Shown here: piece by piece, positions 55,027-63,905 of the stretch
How the letters are laid out: each line of letters begins with the position of its first letter
Numbering within the stretch: position 1 is the stretch's first letter
Assembly: GCF_003471585.1 (NCBI RefSeq)
Contig: NZ_QRJO01000006.1
Span: 21,241-85,240 of the forward strand
DNA from: Collinsella sp. AM18-10
Lineage (GTDB): Bacteria; Actinomycetota; Coriobacteriia; Coriobacteriales; Coriobacteriaceae
DNA length: 64,000 nucleotides
Direction: 5' to 3'
Notes under the pieces: generated by a model
Told to the model about the DNA's origin: nothing
Database searches by the model: none
What the model saw: the letters and a program-made list of their open reading frames with translations, nothing else
Translations under genes and position numbers: made by a program

Positions 55027-56364
55027 CTATGACCGGTCGCCTCCAAACAAATCGGGGCGAGTGGCCAGATAGGCATCAAGGGCCTCGAGCGCACGGTCCG
55101 CATAGGCCTGGTAGCGGTCGCGCTTGCTGCGGCGCTTACCATCCTCGAGTGGCGGCACCAGGCCAAAGTTGACATGCATAGGCTGATAGCCCACGGTGGC
55201 AGGATCGGTCGCATAGCCCACGAGCGCACCCAGGGCGCCCACACGCGGCAGCTCGACGCCCGCGGCCCCGATAGCCTCGGCATAGGTGTTGAGCGCCGCG
55301 AGCAGACCCGTCGCCACGGCTTCCATGTACCCCTCGGTGCCGGTAATCTGACCGGCCAGGCGCACGCCGGTGCCGGGCACGGCAAAGGTGCCATCGAGCA
55401 CGTGCGGGGCGTCGACAAAGGTATTACGGTGCATGACACCGTAGCGGAAGAACTCAGCGTTCTCCAGGCCCGGCACCATATGGAAGACGCGCTTCTGCTC
55501 GCCAAAGGTCAAGTTGGTCTGGAAGCCCACCAGGTTATAGGCGGTCTTCTCCTTATTCTCGGCACGCAGCTGAATCGCCGCCCAGGGACGACGACCGGTT
55601 CGCGGGTCGGTGAGGCCGACGGGCTTCATGGCGCCAAAGCGAATGGCGTCCTTGCCGGTGCGCGCAACTTCCTCGGCAGGCTGGCAGGCCTGGAACAGAT
55701 CGCCGCCCTCAAAGTCCTTGAGCACCACGCGGTCTGCCGTGGTAAGCGCCTCGATAAAGGCCTCGTACTCCTCCTTGTTGAGCGGAGCGTTGAGATAGTC
55801 GCCGCTCCCCTGCTCCTCGTAGCGCGACTGCGAGAACAGCACGTCCATATCGAGCGTGGAGGCATCGACGATCGGCGCCGCGGCATCGAAGAACGCAAGG
55901 GCGTCGCCACCGACGAGCTTCATGACCTCTTCGCTCAGCGCCGGCGAGCACAAGGGGCCGGCGGCAATGACCACGTGACCTTCGGGAATCTGCGTGACCT
56001 CGCCGTGAATGATCTCGATATTGGGACGGGCGGCAACCTCGGCCTCGACAAGCTCGGAAAACTTGACGCGGTCGACCGCCAGGGCACCGCCGGCGGGAAC
56101 AGCCGCGCGATGGGCGCAATCGAGCAGGACTGAACCCATGCGCTCAAGCTCGGCCTTCAGCAAACCAGCCGCGGAATCCGGACGGGTCGACTTAAACGAA
56201 TTGGAACAGACGAGCTCTGCCAGGTGATCGGTATGGTGGGCCGGGGAGCTCACCTGGGGGCGCATCTCGCACAGCTTTACGGAAAACCCGCGATCCGCCA
56301 GCTGAATCGCGCACTCCGAACCCGCCAGACCGCCACCGATAACCGTCACCTGATCAAACAGCAT
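55027..56364 (-). CDS. trmFO: Methylenetetrahydrofolate-tRNA-(uracil-5-)-methyltransferase TrmFO
   Basis: TrmFO methylates U54 of tRNA using folate and FAD. The 445-residue protein starts with a GIDA-like dinucleotide motif TVIGGGLAGSECAIQLADRG and ELVCSNSFKS, and ends with GYATDPATVGYQPMHVNFGL. ATG at 56364 has AAAGGTG seven bases upstream; TTG at 56370 is too close to it. It follows dprA by 14 bp and overlaps the probable xerC start, the Gram-positive dprA-(topA)-trmFO-xerC order without topA. Confidence 0.95.
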   Translation of the reverse strand: MLFDQVTVIGGGLAGSECAIQLADRGFSVKLCEMRPQVSSPAHHTDHLAELVCSNSFKSTRPDSAAGLLKAELERMGSVLLDCAHRAAVPAGGALAVDRVKFSELVEAEVAARPNIEIIHGEVTQIPEGHVVIAAGPLCSPALSEEVMKLVGGDALAFFDAAAPIVDASTLDMDVLFSQSRYEEQGSGDYLNAPLNKEEYEAFIEALTTADRVVLKDFEGGDLFQACQPAEEVARTGKDAIRFGAMKPVGLTDPRTGRRPWAAIQLRAENKEKTAYNLVGFQTNLTFGEQKRVFHMVPGLENAEFFRYGVMHRNTFVDAPHVLDGTFAVPGTGVRLAGQITGTEGYMEAVATGLLAALNTYAEAIGAAGVELPRVGALGALVGYATDPATVGYQPMHVNFGLVPPLEDGKRRSKRDRYQAYADRALEALDAYLATRPDLFGGDRS

Positions 56365-56378
56365 CTGCAAACACCTTT

Positions 56379-57314
56379 CTAATTGACATGTTTTCCATTG
56401 TGACCGAAGGGTGTCTGGGCGTGAAGAGCAAACTTGGAGGGCGCATACCTTCCATCCATCATGCGCTCGATAAGGCCCTCGAGCTCAAGCGAACCCAGGA
56501 GCTTAAGTACGCCAACGGCATCGAGCGAGACGAGTGCCGCGATGTCGTCGACCTTGAGCGGAGAGGCGATGAGTGCATGCATCACGGTCTGCTGTGTTTG
56601 ATCTAGGTCGGCAATGCCGGGAGCATCGGGGCGCGAGTAGCGCAGGGTGCCGTAGATGCGTGAAATAGCCATCTCGATAGATTCCTCGTCGATGATGCAG
56701 CAGGCACCGTTCGCAATGAGGTAATTCGTGCCACGCGACTCGGGCGATAGGATCGACCCCGGCACGGCAAGAAGTTCTCGCCCCAAATCCATAGCAGCCT
56801 CGGCTGTAGAAAACGTCCCGGAAGGCATACCCGCCTCGGATACAAAGAGGGCTTGCGACAAGGCCGCGATTACGCGATTGCGGCGCGGAAAGGCAAACTT
56901 GCGCGGACCCATGCCCCACGGAGAGATCGACACGACCGCGCCACCCGTATCGAGCGTGCGCGTAATAAGCCCCGCGCTCGAACGCGGGTAGACCACGTCG
57001 GCGCCCGTCCCCAGCACCACGACGTGTTTGCCGCCAGCGTTGACCGCAGCCCAACCCGAGGCCTGGTCACAACCGACCGCGCCGCCCGAGACTACCGTCA
57101 CGCCCGCCTCGACCGCCACCTTTGACGCAAGCTCTGCCACGGCAAGACCATACGGCGAGGCCTTGCGCGCGCCGATGATGGAGAGCGCGGGCGTCGAAAG
57201 CACCTCGGGGTTGCCGCGCACATAGAGCGTCTGGGGTACATCAGAAAGCTCCAAAACGGTCTCGGGATACAACGTATCACCTGGATGCAGCTCGAAGGTT
57301 CCCTCGGCCATCAT
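56379..57314 (-). CDS. dprA: DNA processing protein DprA
   Basis: DprA protects incoming single-stranded DNA and loads RecA on it during transformation. The 311-residue protein has the Rossmann-like core IIGARKASPYGLAVA, VVSGGAVGCDQ, VLGTGADVVYPRSSAGL and FPRRNRVIAALSQ, and a C-terminal winged-helix domain (LDQTQQTVMHALIASPLKVD). The ATG at 57314 overlaps the comM stop (ATGA) and has AGGAGG upstream. No N-terminal SAM domain is present, so it is shorter than B. subtilis-type long forms. Confidence 0.94.
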   Translation of the reverse strand: MMAEGTFELHPGDTLYPETVLELSDVPQTLYVRGNPEVLSTPALSIIGARKASPYGLAVAELASKVAVEAGVTVVSGGAVGCDQASGWAAVNAGGKHVVVLGTGADVVYPRSSAGLITRTLDTGGAVVSISPWGMGPRKFAFPRRNRVIAALSQALFVSEAGMPSGTFSTAEAAMDLGRELLAVPGSILSPESRGTNYLIANGACCIIDEESIEMAISRIYGTLRYSRPDAPGIADLDQTQQTVMHALIASPLKVDDIAALVSLDAVGVLKLLGSLELEGLIERMMDGRYAPSKFALHAQTPFGHNGKHVN

Positions 57315-58834
57315 TGGTCCCTCCTTCCCTGGTACATCGCCGCCTCGAGCACGTGGTCCTGCGTCACATGCTCGCTCTCGGCGACATCTGCGATCGTGCG
57401 CGCAATGCGAACCAGGCGCACGATGCCGCGGCCCGTGAGATGCGTGCGCTTCGACAGGCCGAGCACACACTTCTCCGCCGTATCATCGAGCTCAAAGGTC
57501 GAAACGACGCCGTCAATGGACCGTGTCTCGTCATCCTCGGCCTCGGCATCCGCATCGTCCATACGGGATTCGCGCCAAGCGCGAAAAGCGCGACCGCGCA
57601 CAACGTAGTCACGTAACTCAGCTGACGACATACCCTCCGCGCCCTCGATAATCACCTGAGGGTCGGGACGGGTCACATCGATCATCATGTCGATACGGTC
57701 GGCCAAAGGACCGCGCAGTTTAGACCGATAGCGCTCGACCATCGCCGCCGAGCAGCGACACGGTACCTCACGATCGCCCAAAAAGCCGCAGGGGCAGGGA
57801 TTGCTCGCAGCCAGCAGCTGAAAGCGCGACGGGAAGGTAAAAGCCCCGTCGACGCGTACGATCCTGACGTAGCCGCGTTCGATGGGCTGACGCAGCGTCT
57901 GCAGCACACCCGTGGGAAACTCGGCAAGCTCGTCCAAAAATAGCACGCCGCCATGAGCAAGGCTGATCTCACCCGGGTGCACCGGGCGCCCACCGCCGAT
58001 AAGACCTGCGGTCGAAATACTGTGATGGGGACTGCGGAAGGGCCGGTGCCCCGCCAACAAGCCATCAATGTTCTCACCCAAAACCGAATGGATGCACAGC
58101 GCCTCCTGTTGATCCTCAACGGAAAGCTCGGGCAGGATGCCGGTCATACGACGCGCGAGCATCGTCTTGCCCGATCCCGGGGACCCGATCATGAGCAAGC
58201 CGAGTTCTCCTGCCGCCGCAAGCGCCATGCCGCGTTTAGCGACTTCCTGCCCCAGCACGTCGGCATAGTCGAGCTCAGGCTCAAAGGTCGCCTCGACGCC
58301 CTCGGAATCCAGATAGTGCCGAGCCGCCTCGCCCATGCCATGGGCAAGCTGAGACAAATGATCGATGAATCCACAATCCACGCCCGCGAGCGGCACATGC
58401 TGATCGGACCTGCCGGCGATAAAGGACAGCCCCATATCACGCGCCAATAGCTGAAACGCCACCTCGCCCTTGACGGGAAGCACCGTACCGTCCAAGCCGA
58501 GCTCGCCGGCGATAAGGCAGCGATCGAGGTTGTCACGGGGAATCTGCCCATCGGCCGCCAGAACCGCGATGGCGATGGGCAGATCAAAGCCGCTACCGGT
58601 CTTGCGAATATCGCCGGGCGCTAGGTTGACCGTAATGCCCGAGCGTGGGATCTCGAACCCGGCGGAGCGCATCGCGCAGCGAATACGACCGCGTGACTCC
58701 ATCACCTCCATACTCGGAATGCCGAGCATTTGGATGCCCGGAACACCACCGGCAAGCGAGACCTCGACCGTGACATGAATCGCCTCGACGCCACGGATGC
58801 AGGCCGCGTGAACGGCAAACGTCTCGAACGCCAT
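57311..58834 (-). CDS. comM: ComM/YifB family AAA+ ATPase
   Basis: ComM is a hexameric helicase-like ATPase that promotes branch migration during integration of transforming DNA. The 507-residue protein has an N-terminal Lon-like domain (VEAIHVTVEVSLAGGVPGIQ), the Walker A GSPGSGKTMLAR near residue 217, an Mg-chelatase-type AAA+ core (RPFRSPHHSISTAGLIGGG), and a C-terminal lid domain. The start MAFETFAV at 58834 overlaps the yraN stop (TGATG). It precedes dprA in the same operon. Confidence 0.95.
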   Translation of the reverse strand: MAFETFAVHAACIRGVEAIHVTVEVSLAGGVPGIQMLGIPSMEVMESRGRIRCAMRSAGFEIPRSGITVNLAPGDIRKTGSGFDLPIAIAVLAADGQIPRDNLDRCLIAGELGLDGTVLPVKGEVAFQLLARDMGLSFIAGRSDQHVPLAGVDCGFIDHLSQLAHGMGEAARHYLDSEGVEATFEPELDYADVLGQEVAKRGMALAAAGELGLLMIGSPGSGKTMLARRMTGILPELSVEDQQEALCIHSVLGENIDGLLAGHRPFRSPHHSISTAGLIGGGRPVHPGEISLAHGGVLFLDELAEFPTGVLQTLRQPIERGYVRIVRVDGAFTFPSRFQLLAASNPCPCGFLGDREVPCRCSAAMVERYRSKLRGPLADRIDMMIDVTRPDPQVIIEGAEGMSSAELRDYVVRGRAFRAWRESRMDDADAEAEDDETRSIDGVVSTFELDDTAEKCVLGLSKRTHLTGRGIVRLVRIARTIADVAESEHVTQDHVLEAAMYQGRRDQ

Positions 58835-59319
58835 CACGACACCTGCCAATCGAACGCGTTGTACTGATGCTCGATCTCGGCGATATGCCCGCCACGAATG
58901 GTGACGCCCACGGCATCGAAGCGAATCGCCTTGAGCGGATAATGCTCCATAAGATAGCAACTTGCGATGCGGCGGTAGCGGCGTTGCTTTTGGGCGTCCA
59001 CGGCCTCCTCGGGAAAGACCCGCGTGCTGCAATCCAGTGCAACGCGTCTGGTCTTGACCTCGGCCATCACCACGACATCGTCGAGCTCATCGAGCAGCAC
59101 CAGATCGGCCTCGCCCTCGGTGCAACGATAACCCTGCTCAAGCAAGGAGTAGCCGCGCTCGTTAAAGTAGTCGATGGTGATCAGCTCGCCCAGCATACCC
59201 AGCTCGCGGGGACTGAGCCCCTTGATAAACTCGGGCGTCATCGCCCCGCAGTCGAGCTCGCCGTTTTCCCAACGCTCCTTGAGTTGCTGCGTCTTGCTCT
59301 TTTTGCTTGCGGCACTCAT
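58834..59319 (-). CDS. yraN: YraN family endonuclease-fold protein (UPF0102)
   Basis: The 161-residue protein has the Holliday-junction-resolvase-like/restriction-endonuclease fold of UPF0102: an E-x-DLVLLDELDDVVVMAEVKTRR core with the PD-(D/E)XK-type acidic residues and lysine. It also has an unusual charged N-terminal extension (about 35 residues, SKKSKTQQLKERWENGELD). ATG at 59319 follows AAAGGAG at 5 nt. It heads the yraN-comM-dprA run; an 11-bp repeat pair lies about 75 bp upstream. Confidence 0.9.
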   Translation of the reverse strand: MSAASKKSKTQQLKERWENGELDCGAMTPEFIKGLSPRELGMLGELITIDYFNERGYSLLEQGYRCTEGEADLVLLDELDDVVVMAEVKTRRVALDCSTRVFPEEAVDAQKQRRYRRIASCYLMEHYPLKAIRFDAVGVTIRGGHIAEIEHQYNAFDWQVS

Positions 59320-59393
59320 GGGGTCTCCTTTCCCGCACACTGCATTGCCCCGATGATGAGGGCACCTTTCATGCGGGTAAGTACCGGAAGCAA

Positions 59394-59410
59394 ACCAAAA
59401 ACTGACCAAA
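59394..59410 (-). promoter_or_regulatory. Two 11-bp-phased TTTGGT repeats upstream of yraN-comM-dprA
   Basis: On the minus strand the cores lie at 59405-59410 and 59394-59399, exactly 11 bp apart, reading TTTGGTCAGT then TTTGGTTTG. They sit between the rnhB terminator and yraN, 75 bp from its ATG. The pattern is shared with comEA and recA. Confidence 0.6.
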
Positions 59411-59423
59411 TGCCGTCAAAAAA

Positions 59424-59459
59424 CGGGCCGTACGCAGCAATGGTGTTGCATACGGCCCG
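59424..59459 (-). terminator. Intrinsic terminator of rnhB
   Basis: A 9-bp stem (cgggccgta / tacggcccg), with a smaller inner hairpin in its 18-nt loop, is followed by TTTTTT on the minus strand, 50 bp past the rnhB stop. Confidence 0.8.
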
Positions 59460-59481
59460 CTACCAGCAGGTTTATAAAACT

Positions 59482-59505
59482 CCAGAGGTCCCTGTCTCCA
59501 CAATT
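59482..59505 (-). repeat. 24-bp motif shared with the cinA 3' flank
   Basis: It matches 1361-1384 at 20 of 24 positions and begins directly after the rnhB stop. See the finding on this shared motif. Confidence 0.4.
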
Positions 59506-59508
59506 GAC

Positions 59509-60297
59509 CTAGAAAAGGCGCTCAGTCTGCAGAAAGTTTCCGCAAAAGCTCACGCGGTGCAGCGGACAAAGTCCATGCTTGCGAATGGCCTCGATATGCT
59601 CGGGGCTTGCATAGCCCTTCGACTCGGCCAGATGGTACTCGGGATACTCGGCGTCGTACTCGACCATCATCTCGTCACGCGTCACCTTAGCCATGATGGA
59701 CGCCGCGGCGATACAGGCGATTTTGGCATCGCCCTTCACCACGTCGCGCTCGTTGGGAACGGCGCCCAAGGGGTTACCATCCATGAGGACACAGTCGGGT
59801 TCAAGTCCCGTATCGGCCACGGCGCCCGCGACGGCGGCACGAATGGCACGCGCCATGCCCATATCATCGATATCCTTAGGCGCGATATGGCAAAAACCGA
59901 TCGCCGTCGCCACCTCGGCAATCTTCACCGAGAGCAGCTCGCGGCGCGCCGGCGTGAGCTTTTTGGAATCGTTGATGCCCCAGACGCGCGGCTCCATAGG
60001 AAGACAGACGGCGCACACCGTCAGGGGACCGGCCACCGATCCGCGACCCACCTCGTCGACACCAACGATCACCCCATCGCCGCCAAGCTCATGCATAAGC
60101 TCGTACATGTCATTGACGCGCTCGCGCTCGGCAAGCTCTTTGGCATGGCGTTTGAGGGCACGCTCGCAAGCCTTGATCACCTGCTGGCGCGGATCCTCGC
60201 GATAATGCTCCACGAGGGCGGGAATCTCCTCAAACGTAGCGCTCGCCAACTCACCGGCAACCTGCGATGCCGAAACCGAGCTCGTCATGTTGGCCAT
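59509..60297 (-). CDS. rnhB: Ribonuclease HII
   Basis: RNase HII removes ribonucleotides from DNA and cuts RNA-DNA hybrids. The 262-residue protein has GVDEVGRGSVAGPLTVCAVC with catalytic acidic residues, NDSKKLTPARREL, and YPEYHLAESKGYASPEH. An N-terminal helical stretch of about 75 residues precedes the catalytic core, longer than E. coli RnhB and as in Gram-positive forms. ATG at 60297 follows AAGGAGG; the ORF could extend six residues to 60315. Confidence 0.95.
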   Translation of the reverse strand: MANMTSSVSASQVAGELASATFEEIPALVEHYREDPRQQVIKACERALKRHAKELAERERVNDMYELMHELGGDGVIVGVDEVGRGSVAGPLTVCAVCLPMEPRVWGINDSKKLTPARRELLSVKIAEVATAIGFCHIAPKDIDDMGMARAIRAAVAGAVADTGLEPDCVLMDGNPLGAVPNERDVVKGDAKIACIAAASIMAKVTRDEMMVEYDAEYPEYHLAESKGYASPEHIEAIRKHGLCPLHRVSFCGNFLQTERLF

Positions 60298-60332
60298 ACC
60301 AGGCCCTCCTTGCATGCAAATCAGATAAAAAG

Positions 60333-60356
60333 AAGGGCCACCCGAAGGTGACCCTT
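60333..60356 (-). terminator. Intrinsic terminator of rplS
   Basis: A 10-bp stem (aagggccacc / ggtgaccctt, one wobble on the RNA) closes a TTCG tetraloop and is followed by CTTTTT on the minus strand. Confidence 0.8.
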
Positions 60357-60390
60357 GTGTCCAAACGAGTGGACAGACGCTGCGATCTTC

Positions 60391-60732
60391 TTAGCGCTTC
60401 TCGGGGATGCGAGCAGCCTTGCCCACCTTGTCGCGGAGGTAGTACAGCTTGGCGCGACGGACGCGACCATGACGAACGACCTCGAGCTTGGCGATCTTGG
60501 GGCTGTGAAGCGGGAAGGTACGCTCAACACCGACACCGAAGGACATCTTGCGGACGGTGAAGGTCTCGCGGGCACCGGCGCCGGCCATGCGGATGACGTC
60601 GCCCTGGAAAACCTGGATGCGCTCGCGGTCGCCTTCCTTAATGCGGTAGTGAACCTTGACGTTGTCGGCGACGCGAACCTGAGGAATGTCCTCGCGGATC
60701 TGCTGACGCTCGATTGCGCGGATGTAATCCAT
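60391..60732 (-). CDS. rplS: 50S ribosomal protein L19
   Basis: L19 lies at the 30S-50S interface. The 113-residue product has [28 protein letters not shown] and ends [19 protein letters not shown] at 60732 ([10 protein letters not shown]) was chosen for the AAGGA site seven bases upstream; a TTG two codons earlier also exists. It has its own promoter and terminator. The leader contains a GTGCCG/CGGCAC stem (60757-60780) that resembles an L19-type autoregulatory leader only by position. Confidence 0.97.
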   Translation of the reverse strand: MDYIRAIERQQIREDIPQVRVADNVKVHYRIKEGDRERIQVFQGDVIRMAGAGARETFTVRKMSFGVGVERTFPLHSPKIAKLEVVRHGRVRRAKLYYLRDKVGKAARIPEKR

Positions 60733-60801
60733 GTGCAATTCCTTACTCTTCTAGAGGTGCCGTACCACCTTGGCCGGCACGTAGTTGAACAAACGTATTC
60801 G

Positions 60802-60829
60802 AGTATACACGCGCGGGTTTCTGCTGCAA
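60802..60829 (-). promoter_or_regulatory. Promoter of rplS
   Basis: TTGCAG (60824-60829) and TATACT (60802-60807) are 16 bp apart on the minus strand. The leader to rplS is about 65 nt. Confidence 0.65.
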
Positions 60830-60874
60830 GAACAATTTTTTGCGCAGACAAAAAGACAAAACCCGCACATGATA

Positions 60875-60904
60875 ACCGCCCGCCTCACGAATGAGACGGG
60901 CGGT
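60875..60904 (-). terminator. Stem-loop after ppdK
   Basis: A 13-bp stem (outer accgcccg / cgggcggt) closes a TTCG-type loop 38 bp past the ppdK stop. It is not followed by an immediate T-run; TTTTG and TTTTT lie about 15-20 nt further on. It most likely ends the ppdK transcript. Confidence 0.6.
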
Positions 60905-60942
60905 ATGAAGGGGGGCTACGCTAGGCGTCTAAACGCTAAACG

Positions 60943-63693
60943 CTAGGCGGAACGCTTGGCCTCGAGCTTGGCCTGGGCGGCAGCCAGACGTGCGAGGGGC
61001 ACACGATAGGGCGAACAAGACACGTAGTCCACGTCGGCCACGTTAAACAGGCCCTTGATGGACTTGGGGTCGCCGCCGTGTTCGCCGCACACGCCAAAGT
61101 GCATGTCGGGATTGGTGGCGCGGCCCTTCTCGACGGCCAAGCGCACGAGCTCCAGCACCGCCGTGTCGATGGTCTCGAAGGGGTTGTCCTTCAGGATCTT
61201 CTTGTGCAAGTACAGCGGAATGAACTTGGCCTCGGCATCGTCGCGGGAGAAGCCGAAGGTCGTCTGGGTGAGGTCGTTGGTGCCAAAGCAGAAGAAATCT
61301 GCGTGATGGGCGATCTCGTCGGCGACCATGCAGGCGCGCGGCAGCTCGAGCATCGTGCCCACGGGAATGTTGAGCTCGACACCTTCCTCGGAGGAAACCT
61401 CGGCGATCACGCGCTCAATGACCTCGCGGGTCTGGACATGCTCTGCCGTGATGGAAACGAGCGGAACCATGATCTCGGGGCGTGGGTCGACACCATCCTT
61501 GATAAGGCGGGCAGCAGCCGTGGCCACGGCGCGGACCTGCATGAGCGGCAGATCGCCAAAGACGACGGACAGGCGCACGCCGCGCAGGCCGAGCATCGGG
61601 TTGGACTCGACCATGCCGTCAATGCGACGCAGGCGGGCGCGCAGGACGGCAAGCTCTTCCTCGCTGGCGCCAGCGGCTTCCTTCTTGGTGATGGCGACCT
61701 CGAGCTCTCGAGGATTATCCAAGAACTCATGAAGCGGCGGATCGAGCAGGCGGACGACCACATCGCGACCGGACATGGTCTTGAACATCGCCAGGAAGTC
61801 CTCGGTCTGAACCTTGAGCAGGTCGGCCAGGGCCTGCTGCTTCACGGCCTCATCGTTAGACAGGATAAAGCTCTGGATGATGTTCTTGCGATCGCCCAGG
61901 AACATGTGCTCGGTGCGGCACAGACCGATGGCCTCGGCGCCAAACTCGAGTGCGAGCGCGGCGTCCTCGGGGTTGTCGGCATTAACGCGCACGTGGTTGG
62001 CGTGGCCACCGGTCTCGTCCAGACGAATCTCGTCGGCCCAGGACAGGATAGTGTCCAGATCGCCGGTGAGCTCGGCCGAAACCAGATCAACAGCGCCGTC
62101 GACGACGATACCCTGGGTACCGTCGATGGAGATGACATCACCCTCATGCAGCACGCGGTCGCTGCCCTCGATGTGCACGACCTTCTCGGCGGCGTCGATA
62201 TGGAAGCGTTCGACACCGCAGACGCAGGGCGTACCCATACCGCGGGCGATAACGGCGGCATGGCTCGTCTTGCCACCGTGACTGGTCAGGATGCCCTCGG
62301 CGGCAACCATACCCTTCAGGTCGTCGGGGTTGGTCTCCCAGCGAACCAGAATGACCTTGTGGCCCTCGGCGGAACGCGCGACGGCGTCATCACTCGAGAA
62401 CACGACCTCACCCACGGCGGCACCGGGGCTGGCGTTAAGGCCGCTGGCCAGGGCCTCGTACTTCTTGGAGGCGTCGAACTGCGGGTGCAGGAGCTGATCG
62501 AGCTGCGCGGGATCGATGCGGCTCACGGCCTCCTCGCGGGTGATGAGGCCCTCCTCGACCATCTCGATAGCGATGCGCAGGGCGGCGGTAGCAGTGCGCT
62601 TGCCCACGCGGGTCTGGAGCATCCAGAGCTTGCCCTGCTCGATGGTGAACTCGATATCGCACATATCGCGGTAATGATCCTCGAGCGTCAGGAACACGCG
62701 CTCGAGCTCCTCACCTGCGGACTCGAGGCCCGAGGTGGTCTTGAGGTCGGCGATGGGCTCGGTGTTTCGGATGCCGGCGACGACGTCCTCGCCCTGGGCA
62801 TTCACCAAAAAGTCGCCATAGAACTCCTTGGTGCCGTCGGCCGGGTTGCGCGTAAAGGCGACGCCGGTCGCAGAGGTCTCGCCCTTGTTGCCAAAGGCCA
62901 TGGCCTGGACGTTGACGGCGGTGCCGAGCTCGTCGGAAATGCCGTGCTGTTTGCGGTAAATGCAGGCACGCTCGTTCATCCAGCTGCCAAAGACGGCCTG
63001 GATGGCAAGGCGCAACTGGAGCTCCGGATCATGCGGGAAGACGGGCTTGCCGTCGGCAACCTCAAGCTCGGGATACAGGGTCGCCTCGACGTTATCGGAG
63101 AAAATACCCTTGAACGTCTCGACAAGCTCCTGCAGGTCCTCGGCCGAAAGCTCGGAATCGACGCGAACGCCGGCGACCAGGCGGGCCTGGGTCAGAGCGT
63201 TCTCGAATAGGTCGGCGTCGACGCCCATGACGACGTTGGAGAACATCTGGATAAAGCGACGGTAGCTGTCCCAGGCAAAGCGCGGGTTCTGCGTCTGCGC
63301 GATAAGGCCCTGGACGGAATCGTCGTTGAGGCCCAGGTTGAGGACCGTGTCCATCATGCCGGGCATGGAGAACGGAGCGCCCGAGCGAACCGACACGAGC
63401 AGCGGATCGGAGGCATCGCCGAGTTTCTTGCCGCAACGGGCCTCGAGGTCCGCCTCGGCGGCAACGATCTCATCGAGTGCGCCTTCGGGCCAGACGTTGC
63501 CGGCACCGGAGTACTCGACACAGGTCTGGCAGGTAATGGTAAAGCCACCGGGAACCGGCAGACTGATGCGGCTCATCTCGGCAAGGTTTGCGCCTTTGCC
63601 GCCAAGCACGAAGTTCATGGATTTGTCGCCCTCAGTGACACAGGTGCCCTGGGCGTCGGTTCCAAAACGGTAAACCCTCTTGCAATCGCTCAC
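60943..63693 (-). CDS. ppdK: Pyruvate, phosphate dikinase
   Basis: PpdK interconverts pyruvate, ATP and Pi with PEP, AMP and PPi, and runs glycolytically or gluconeogenically in anaerobes. The 916-residue protein has the N-terminal nucleotide domain (NFVLGGKGANLAEMSRISLP), the phospho-histidine motif HGGKTSHAAVIARGMGTPC near residue 475, and the C-terminal PEP/pyruvate domain with FCFGTNDLTQTTFGFSRDD. GTG at 63693 is preceded by GGAAGGGGAAG. It has its own promoter and a leader with tandem repeats. Confidence 0.96.
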   Translation of the reverse strand: MSDCKRVYRFGTDAQGTCVTEGDKSMNFVLGGKGANLAEMSRISLPVPGGFTITCQTCVEYSGAGNVWPEGALDEIVAAEADLEARCGKKLGDASDPLLVSVRSGAPFSMPGMMDTVLNLGLNDDSVQGLIAQTQNPRFAWDSYRRFIQMFSNVVMGVDADLFENALTQARLVAGVRVDSELSAEDLQELVETFKGIFSDNVEATLYPELEVADGKPVFPHDPELQLRLAIQAVFGSWMNERACIYRKQHGISDELGTAVNVQAMAFGNKGETSATGVAFTRNPADGTKEFYGDFLVNAQGEDVVAGIRNTEPIADLKTTSGLESAGEELERVFLTLEDHYRDMCDIEFTIEQGKLWMLQTRVGKRTATAALRIAIEMVEEGLITREEAVSRIDPAQLDQLLHPQFDASKKYEALASGLNASPGAAVGEVVFSSDDAVARSAEGHKVILVRWETNPDDLKGMVAAEGILTSHGGKTSHAAVIARGMGTPCVCGVERFHIDAAEKVVHIEGSDRVLHEGDVISIDGTQGIVVDGAVDLVSAELTGDLDTILSWADEIRLDETGGHANHVRVNADNPEDAALALEFGAEAIGLCRTEHMFLGDRKNIIQSFILSNDEAVKQQALADLLKVQTEDFLAMFKTMSGRDVVVRLLDPPLHEFLDNPRELEVAITKKEAAGASEEELAVLRARLRRIDGMVESNPMLGLRGVRLSVVFGDLPLMQVRAVATAAARLIKDGVDPRPEIMVPLVSITAEHVQTREVIERVIAEVSSEEGVELNIPVGTMLELPRACMVADEIAHHADFFCFGTNDLTQTTFGFSRDDAEAKFIPLYLHKKILKDNPFETIDTAVLELVRLAVEKGRATNPDMHFGVCGEHGGDPKSIKGLFNVADVDYVSCSPYRVPLARLAAAQAKLEAKRSA

Positions 63694-63815
63694 GATACTT
63701 CCCCTTCCATGCGCTTACGCGCACGACCGTGGTAACGAATCGACCCGCCGGATGCGGGCCGTGAGGGAACTATACGGCGGGTTTTGGACAGGCTTGAGCA
63801 GAGGGTGCGCGGTTT

Positions 63816-63853
63816 GGTAAACGTGCTAAAACTAGCGGTAAACGGTAGGTAAA
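63816..63853 (-). repeat. GTTTACC repeats in the ppdK leader
   Basis: On the minus strand GTTTACC occurs at 63816-63822 and 63837-63843, and TTTACC at 63848-63853, giving spacings of 21 and 11 bp (about two and one helical turns). They lie just downstream of the likely transcription start, so they may be an operator. Confidence 0.45.
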
Positions 63854-63876
63854 GGTGGTTACCTTATGAAGATACC

Positions 63877-63905
63877 AATATAAGAAACTCGCAGGTCAAA
63901 TACAA
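63877..63905 (-). promoter_or_regulatory. Candidate promoter of ppdK
   Basis: TTGTAT (63900-63905) and TATATT (63877-63882) are exactly 17 bp apart on the minus strand. The leader to the GTG is about 175 nt. Confidence 0.55.

Noticed and set aside
61078..63210. A 710-codon plus-strand open frame opposite ppdK
   Set aside because: It is an antisense shadow of the well-supported pyruvate phosphate dikinase gene.
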